Part shown: positions 5,742 through 8,442 of the stretch, piece by piece
Layout of the letters: every line of letters starts with the position of its first letter
Numbering within the stretch: position 1 is the stretch's first letter
NCBI GenBank assembly: GCA_024645065.1
Contig: JAHEGP010000131.1
Location: 1 to 8,442 of the forward strand
DNA length: 8,442 nt
Direction: 5' to 3'
DNA from: Cellvibrionales bacterium
GTDB taxonomy: Bacteria; Pseudomonadota; Gammaproteobacteria; Pseudomonadales; JAHEGP01
Program-made: the position numbers and the translations under genes
Notes under the pieces: model-generated
Told to the model about the DNA's origin: nothing
Databases searched by the model: none
Seen by the model: only the letters and a program-made list of their open reading frames with translations

Positions 5742-6959
5742 ATGAGAAGGGTAGTTGTCACCGGGCTGGGCATAGTGTCCTGTCTCGGCAATAGTGCAGC
5801 AAGCGTCGCAGAAGCTCTGCGCAACGGCACCTCCGGCATCAGGCACAACCCGGTTTATGCCGAAATGGGCTTTCGCAGCCAGCTTTGCGGCCGCCCCGAT
5901 ATTGACCTCAAGGATAATATAGATCGTAAAACCCTGCGATTCATGGGTGAAGCTGCTGGCTGGGCTTACATTGCAATGCAACAGGCCATCGACGATGCCG
6001 GACTGAGCGACAGGGATGTTTCGAACGAACGCAGTGGCATCATTGCAGGATCAGGCGGCGCCTCGTCTGCCAATGTCGTCGAATCGGCCGACATTCTGCG
6101 GCAACGCGGCATCAAGAGAATCGGCCCCTACCGCGTCACCCAAACCATGGGTTCGACCGTGTCGGCGTGTCTCGCCACACCTTTTAAAATCAAGGGCGTC
6201 AATTACTCGATTTCCTCTGCCTGTGCGACCAGTGCGCACTGCATTGGCAATGCCGCCGAGCTGATCCAGCTGGGTAAACAGGATATCGTCTTTGCCGGCG
6301 GCGGTGAGGAAGAGCACTGGAGCTTGAGCTGCCTGTTCGATGCCATGGGCGCACTTTCCACCAGGTACAATGACACACCCCGGATTGCATCCCGCCCTTA
6401 TGATGTCGACCGCGATGGCTTCGTGATATCCGGGGGAGCGGGCATGGTGGTACTTGAGGAACTGGAACATGCGAAAGCCAGGGGCGCGCACATCTATGCG
6501 GAGGTCACCGGCTATGGTGCAAGCTCCGACGGCTACGATATGGTCGCGCCCAGCGGCGAAGGTGCCGTGCGCTGCATGCGCCAGGCACTGGCAACGGCGG
6601 GCGGACCGGTGGACTATATCAATGCTCACGGTACTTCCACTCCGGCAGGAGACATGCAGGAATTGAAAGCGATCAGGGAGACCTTCGCCGGGCAAGCCCT
6701 GCCGCTGGTCAGCTCGACCAAGTCTTTGGCGGGACACTCACTGGGAGCTACCGGCGCTCAGGAAGTGATCTTCAGCTTGCTGATGATGAAAGAGGGGTTT
6801 GTCGCAGCTTCGGCTAATATTGACACGCTCGACCCCGATGCCGATGGACTCAACATCTGCACGACTCGCCAGGACGATGTCTCGCTGCAGCGCGTAATGT
6901 CCAACAGCTTCGGCTTTGGCGGCACCAATGCCACCCTGATATTGGAAAAGCTGGTTTAG
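5742..6959 (+). CDS. fabB: 3-oxoacyl-ACP synthase I (beta-ketoacyl-ACP synthase)
   Basis: FabB condenses malonyl-ACP with acyl-ACP and is needed to elongate the cis-unsaturated intermediates made by FabA. It is a cytoplasmic thiolase-fold dimer. The 405-residue protein aligns through its length with E. coli FabB (406). The nucleophile Cys161 is in NYSISSACATSAHCIGN, the catalytic histidines are His296 in INAHGTSTP and His332 in LAGHSLGATG, and Lys327 lies in SSTKSLAGHS. FAGGGEEEHWSLSCLFDAMGALS and the C-terminal MSNSFGFGGTNATL are family signatures. The presence of fabA next door and the SACATSAH context favour FabB over FabF. The ATG at 5742 has GAGGA 7 bases upstream. It lies 188 bp after fabA and converges with moeA. 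Confidence 0.98.
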   Translation: MRRVVVTGLGIVSCLGNSAASVAEALRNGTSGIRHNPVYAEMGFRSQLCGRPDIDLKDNIDRKTLRFMGEAAGWAYIAMQQAIDDAGLSDRDVSNERSGIIAGSGGASSANVVESADILRQRGIKRIGPYRVTQTMGSTVSACLATPFKIKGVNYSISSACATSAHCIGNAAELIQLGKQDIVFAGGGEEEHWSLSCLFDAMGALSTRYNDTPRIASRPYDVDRDGFVISGGAGMVVLEELEHAKARGAHIYAEVTGYGASSDGYDMVAPSGEGAVRCMRQALATAGGPVDYINAHGTSTPAGDMQELKAIRETFAGQALPLVSSTKSLAGHSLGATGAQEVIFSLLMMKEGFVAASANIDTLDPDADGLNICTTRQDDVSLQRVMSNSFGFGGTNATLILEKLV

Positions 6960-6960
6960 C

Positions 6961-6985
6961 GGGACACGGACCTCAGCCTTGTCCC
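6961..6985. terminator. Weak hairpin between converging fabB and moeA
   Basis: GGGACA (6961-6966) pairs with TGTCCC (6980-6985). After one mismatch, GG (6968-6969) can pair with CC (6977-6978). It sits two bases after the fabB stop codon in a 52-bp convergent gap, where a terminator is expected. No T-run follows on either strand, so an intrinsic terminator is not established. Confidence 0.3.
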
Positions 6986-7011
6986 AGCCCAAATACCATC
7001 GCCATTCGCAT

Positions 7012-8247
7012 TTACCAGTGCGTCCAATCCCGCAGGGAGATGACTTGCACCAGATCCCCGCGGCGACAGGTGGCAGCGATCGGCATGACGACCAGGCAGT
7101 CTGCGCGACTGATCGATGACAAAATCCCCGAACTCTGGTTATCAAACACCGTTGCGGTTTCCTCACCCGCGTCGTTAAGGCCCAGCTTGCCACGCAGGTA
7201 CTCCTCACGGGTACCCGCATGAGGCCAATCGAATCCAGCCTTGACCCAACGCGTGCGATACTGCGTAGCGGCAGCACCCTGCATGGCCAGCAGGTAGAGC
7301 CGAACCACCAAACCAAAGCTTACAAACGCCGAAGCCGGGTTCCCTGGCAAACCAAAAAAGGGCACTCCAGCCACCCGGCCATACGCCAACGGCTTGCCCG
7401 GCTTGATGGCCAGTTTCCAAAGCTTGATCTCCCCAAGGCTCTCAACCGCCGCCTTCACGTGATCCTCTTCTCCTACCGATACGCCGCCAGTGCTTACCAG
7501 CACATCGCACCGGGCTGCCGCCTTCTGCAACAATGCAATAGTTGCTGCGCGGGTGTCGGCAACAATCCCGAAATCGTGATAGTCACAGCCGTGGGCCTGC
7601 AACAGTCCCCCCAGGGTATAGCGGTTCGAATTGTAAATCTGGCCGGGTTTTAACGGCGAGCCCGGCTCGGCCAGTTCATCGCCGCTGGAAAACATCCCGA
7701 CCCGCAAGCGTCGCAGCACCGGAACATCACCCACTCCTACCGATGCCAGCACTCCCAGGTCCTGTGGCTGCAAACGGGTGCCACGCCGCAAGACCATGCT
7801 GCCGCATGCTATATCCTGGCCACGGGCGCGCACGTTGCTGCCCGCCAGCACCGGGTTATCCAGCTGCAGGCGATTATCGTGCCAGGTCACGTCCTCCTGG
7901 ATAACAACCGAGTCTGCCCCCTCTGGTAGCGGGGCACCGGTAAAAATTCGGGCTGCGGTCCCGCGCTCGAGGGTTTCACCCATATCACCGGCCGCGATTC
8001 GCTGGTGCACCGGCAAAACTACTGGCGCTTCCAGGGTGTCCCGGCTGTTGAGTGCGAAACCGTCCATGGCACTATTATCCCAGGGCGGTACGTCGACCCG
8101 GGCGATGATATCTTCCCCTAGAACCCTCCCCAGCGCCTCGACCAGGGGGACACTCTCCTTCGCTCGCAGCGCCTGGGCATCCGCCAAAATCATACCCAGA
8201 GCTTCTGGTAGAGGCGTAATATGAACCCTGTGCTCAGGCTGTACCAT
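7012..8247 (-). CDS. moeA: Molybdopterin molybdenumtransferase
   Basis: MoeA ligates molybdenum into adenylylated molybdopterin, the last common step of molybdenum cofactor synthesis, in the cytoplasm. From the chosen start the protein has 411 residues, the same as E. coli MoeA. Motifs in order are VPPWDNSAMDGFAL (53-66, Asp57), IFTGAPLPEGADSVV (101-115), SNVRARGQDI (137-146), the MoaB/MogA-like domain beginning RVGMFSSGDEL (182-192), IYNSNRYTL, GIVADTR (227-233), STGGVSVGEEDHVK (252-265), IKPGKPLAYG and FFGLPGNPASAF. The C-terminal beta-domain (from about residue 330) is complete. I chose the ATG at 8245-8247, which has GGAG 9 bases upstream and begins ten residues before the conserved TPLPEAL. 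An in-frame TTG at 8317-8319 would add 24 residues but has a badly spaced ribosome site. No other molybdenum cofactor gene is visible here. Confidence 0.96.
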   Translation of the reverse strand: MVQPEHRVHITPLPEALGMILADAQALRAKESVPLVEALGRVLGEDIIARVDVPPWDNSAMDGFALNSRDTLEAPVVLPVHQRIAAGDMGETLERGTAARIFTGAPLPEGADSVVIQEDVTWHDNRLQLDNPVLAGSNVRARGQDIACGSMVLRRGTRLQPQDLGVLASVGVGDVPVLRRLRVGMFSSGDELAEPGSPLKPGQIYNSNRYTLGGLLQAHGCDYHDFGIVADTRAATIALLQKAAARCDVLVSTGGVSVGEEDHVKAAVESLGEIKLWKLAIKPGKPLAYGRVAGVPFFGLPGNPASAFVSFGLVVRLYLLAMQGAAATQYRTRWVKAGFDWPHAGTREEYLRGKLGLNDAGEETATVFDNQSSGILSSISRADCLVVMPIAATCRRGDLVQVISLRDWTHW

Positions 8248-8256
8248 AGCGTTCGA

Positions 8257-8260
8257 CTCC
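8257..8260 (-). promoter_or_regulatory. Ribosome binding site supporting the moeA start
   Basis: Read leftward, GGAG lies 9 bases before the ATG at 8245-8247. It supports the 411-residue form of MoeA over an extended form starting at TTG 8319. Confidence 0.6.
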
Positions 8261-8442
8261 AGTAGGGACAGGAAGTACCGCGTTCGATAACTCCGGCAAT
8301 CGGTTGCTAACTCGCTCAATTCCTTGCCGAGTAAAGCGTGTCGCTCCAGCAGCCGGCAACTCAGACGTCGTGCGCCCTGAGCACCCCGACAAAGTTACAG
8401 GGACGGTGCAGACTGTTGAGCTGCTCGCGAAGGATACCATTC
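8261..8442. other. moeA upstream region and an unresolved gene fragment at the window edge
   Basis: Two readings compete. Leftward, a frame enters from the edge and ends at a TGA at 8361-8363 (last residues LHRPCNFVGVLRAHDV); this would be the tail of a gene upstream of moeA in the same direction, and I do not recognise it. Rightward, a frame open from 8250 contains a GTG at 8370 and continues off the edge as RPEHPDKVTGTVQTVELLA then KDTI. That stretch loosely recalls the first beta-strand of ferredoxin-NADP reductase-type flavin reductases. It would make the region a divergent promoter, but no good ribosome site precedes the GTG. The two frames share codon boundaries, so codon bias hardly separates them. 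A 68-residue serine-rich reading at 8234-8440 on the minus strand looks non-coding. No clear promoter was found. Confidence 0.25.

Noticed and set aside
8234..8440. A 68-codon minus-strand frame upstream of moeA
   Set aside because: It is rich in serine, threonine and proline, has no domain character, overlaps the moeA start, and has no visible ribosome site before the window ends.
1..8442. A previously undescribed multi-gene system
   Set aside because: Every complete gene falls in a well-characterised housekeeping or sugar-nucleotide family with intact active sites. No unknown gene, defence module, toxin-antitoxin pair or mobile element is visible.

Overview
The window comes from a Gammaproteobacterium-like chromosome, moderately GC-rich by eye. 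The main clue is the adjacent fabA and fabB pair, which makes unsaturated fatty acids anaerobically and is largely a gammaproteobacterial trait. The fabA, fabB, galU, cpsG and moeA products also resemble their Escherichia coli and Pseudomonas counterparts closely. The genus cannot be read from this sequence alone; a marine lineage is only a guess.

Layout, left to right. A 5'-truncated UDP-glucuronate 4-epimerase gene (1-965, +) converges on a leftward group of three genes: ugd (3408-4751), galU (2386-3228) and cpsG (1030-2385), transcribed in the order ugd, galU, cpsG. galU and cpsG abut with no gap. ugd and galU are separated by 179 bp that carry an 8-bp tandem repeat array. A 283-bp divergent region (4752-5034) separates ugd from rightward fabA (5035-5553). 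fabB follows in the same direction after 188 bp (5742-6959). moeA (7012-8247, -) converges on fabB. The last ~195 bp (8248-8442) hold the moeA leader and an unresolved fragment of a neighbouring gene.

How the genes work together. The left half supplies sugar nucleotides for surface polysaccharide: GalU makes UDP-glucose, Ugd oxidises it to UDP-glucuronate, and the epimerase converts that to UDP-galacturonate. CpsG makes mannose-1-phosphate and, if it also acts on glucose phosphates, could feed glucose-1-phosphate to GalU. FabA and FabB introduce and preserve the cis double bond during fatty acid synthesis. MoeA inserts molybdenum into molybdopterin and has no obvious link to its neighbours here.

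All six complete genes belong to well-known families with intact catalytic motifs. I found no evidence of a new multi-gene system, mobile element, CRISPR array or RNA gene. The points most worth a second look are non-coding: the 8-bp repeat array after ugd, which has a 12-base match inside galU; the overlapping inverted repeats upstream of fabA; and the unresolved right edge.
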